Assembly: GCA_028275075.1 (NCBI GenBank)
Contig: JAQCNK010000139.1
Coordinates: forward strand, 1 to 5,889
DNA length: 5,889 bases
Direction of reading: 5' to 3'
DNA from: Haloarcula sp.
GTDB lineage: Archaea; Halobacteriota; Halobacteria; Halobacteriales; Haloarculaceae
Shown: one piece after another, positions 5,619 through 5,889 of the stretch
Layout of the letters: every line of letters starts with the position of its first letter
Numbering within the stretch: position 1 is the stretch's first letter
Made by a program: the position numbers and the translations under genes
Notes under the pieces: model-generated
Database searches by the model: none
What the model saw: the letters and a program-made list of their open reading frames with translations, nothing else
What the model was told of the DNA's origin: nothing

Positions 5619-5889
5619 ACTGGCCTGATCGGACCCGGGCCGGTCGTATCGCCCGGATCGAGTTGCGCCGGACGTGGCGCTCGCTGCGAACCAGCAACAG
5701 GGGTCGCCTGCTGTTGGCCGGCGGGGCACTCATGCTAGGGCTGTACAGCCTTGGCATCGCCGGAGCGGGCTACCTCGGGGGTAGCTCAATCCACAGTGCT
5801 ACCCCTGGTGACATCAGGCTCGTGACTACCGGCGTCGTGGTCGGCCTGTTCGGACTGACCGGCTTCACCGTTCTCCAGCGGACGGTCAA
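5615..5889 (+). CDS. ABC-2 type transporter permease, partial (C-terminus beyond right edge)
   Basis: This is the membrane partner of the preceding ATPase. The ATG at 5615 shares ATGA with the ATPase stop, implying translational coupling, and the frame is open to the window edge, giving 91 complete codons. The N-terminus is strongly basic and amphipathic (RAGRIARIELRRTWRSLRTS, 8-27), as expected of the cytoplasmic lead-in helix of such permeases. Hydrophobic segments follow at about 32-55 (LLLAGGALMLGLYSLGIAGAG, 21 residues by position) and 69-86 (LVTTGVVVGLFGLTGFTV). Too little is present for a motif-level family match, so the call rests mainly on topology and on its tight link to the ATPase. 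Confidence 0.8.
   Translation, partial: MNWPDRTRAGRIARIELRRTWRSLRTSNRGRLLLAGGALMLGLYSLGIAGAGYLGGSSIHSATPGDIRLVTTGVVVGLFGLTGFTVLQRTV

Noticed and set aside
1..5889. tRNA, rRNA, CRISPR, insertion sequence or attachment site
   Set aside because: No cloverleaf, spaced direct repeats, transposase motif or terminal inverted repeats were seen on reading both strands.

Overview
The window looks like chromosomal DNA of an extremely halophilic archaeon (class Halobacteria). The signs are high GC, strongly acidic predicted proteins, and start codons sitting about 26-28 bases downstream of TATA-like boxes with no Shine-Dalgarno leader. A stand-alone catalytic-domain RNase R of the haloarchaeal kind is also present. 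Haloarcula or a near relative is a guess from overall style only; the genus cannot be fixed from the sequence.

Layout. (1) Bases 1-1696, minus strand: an ABC-2 type exporter operon, an ATPase gene followed with a 4-base overlap by a permease gene that runs off the left edge. (2) Bases 1746-1922, minus strand: a 58-residue two-helix membrane protein with its own promoter. Its stop codon lies in a perfect 18-bp palindrome about 20 bp upstream of the ATPase TATA box. (3) Bases 1954-2221: non-coding as far as can be seen. (4) Bases 2222-3016, plus strand: an unrecognised soluble protein. (5) Bases 3136-4449, plus strand: RNase R reduced to the RNB nuclease domain. (6) Bases 4461-4805, minus strand: a cysteine-free HxlR-family repressor, convergent with RNase R (11-base gap) and divergent from a second exporter. 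(7) Bases 4860-5889, plus strand: the second exporter, ATPase plus the start of a permease, again with a 4-base overlap.

How the genes fit together. The HxlR gene and the second exporter share a 54-bp intergenic region. One AT-rich element is placed almost symmetrically to act as TATA box in both directions, and an imperfect dyad overlaps it. The simple reading is an autoregulated repressor controlling an efflux-type transporter. The first exporter has no local regulator gene, but has the palindrome upstream of its promoter. RNase R is a housekeeping RNA-decay enzyme. No RNA gene, mobile element, CRISPR array or clear new defence system was seen; the notable items are the regulatory architecture, the small membrane protein and variant motifs in otherwise familiar families.
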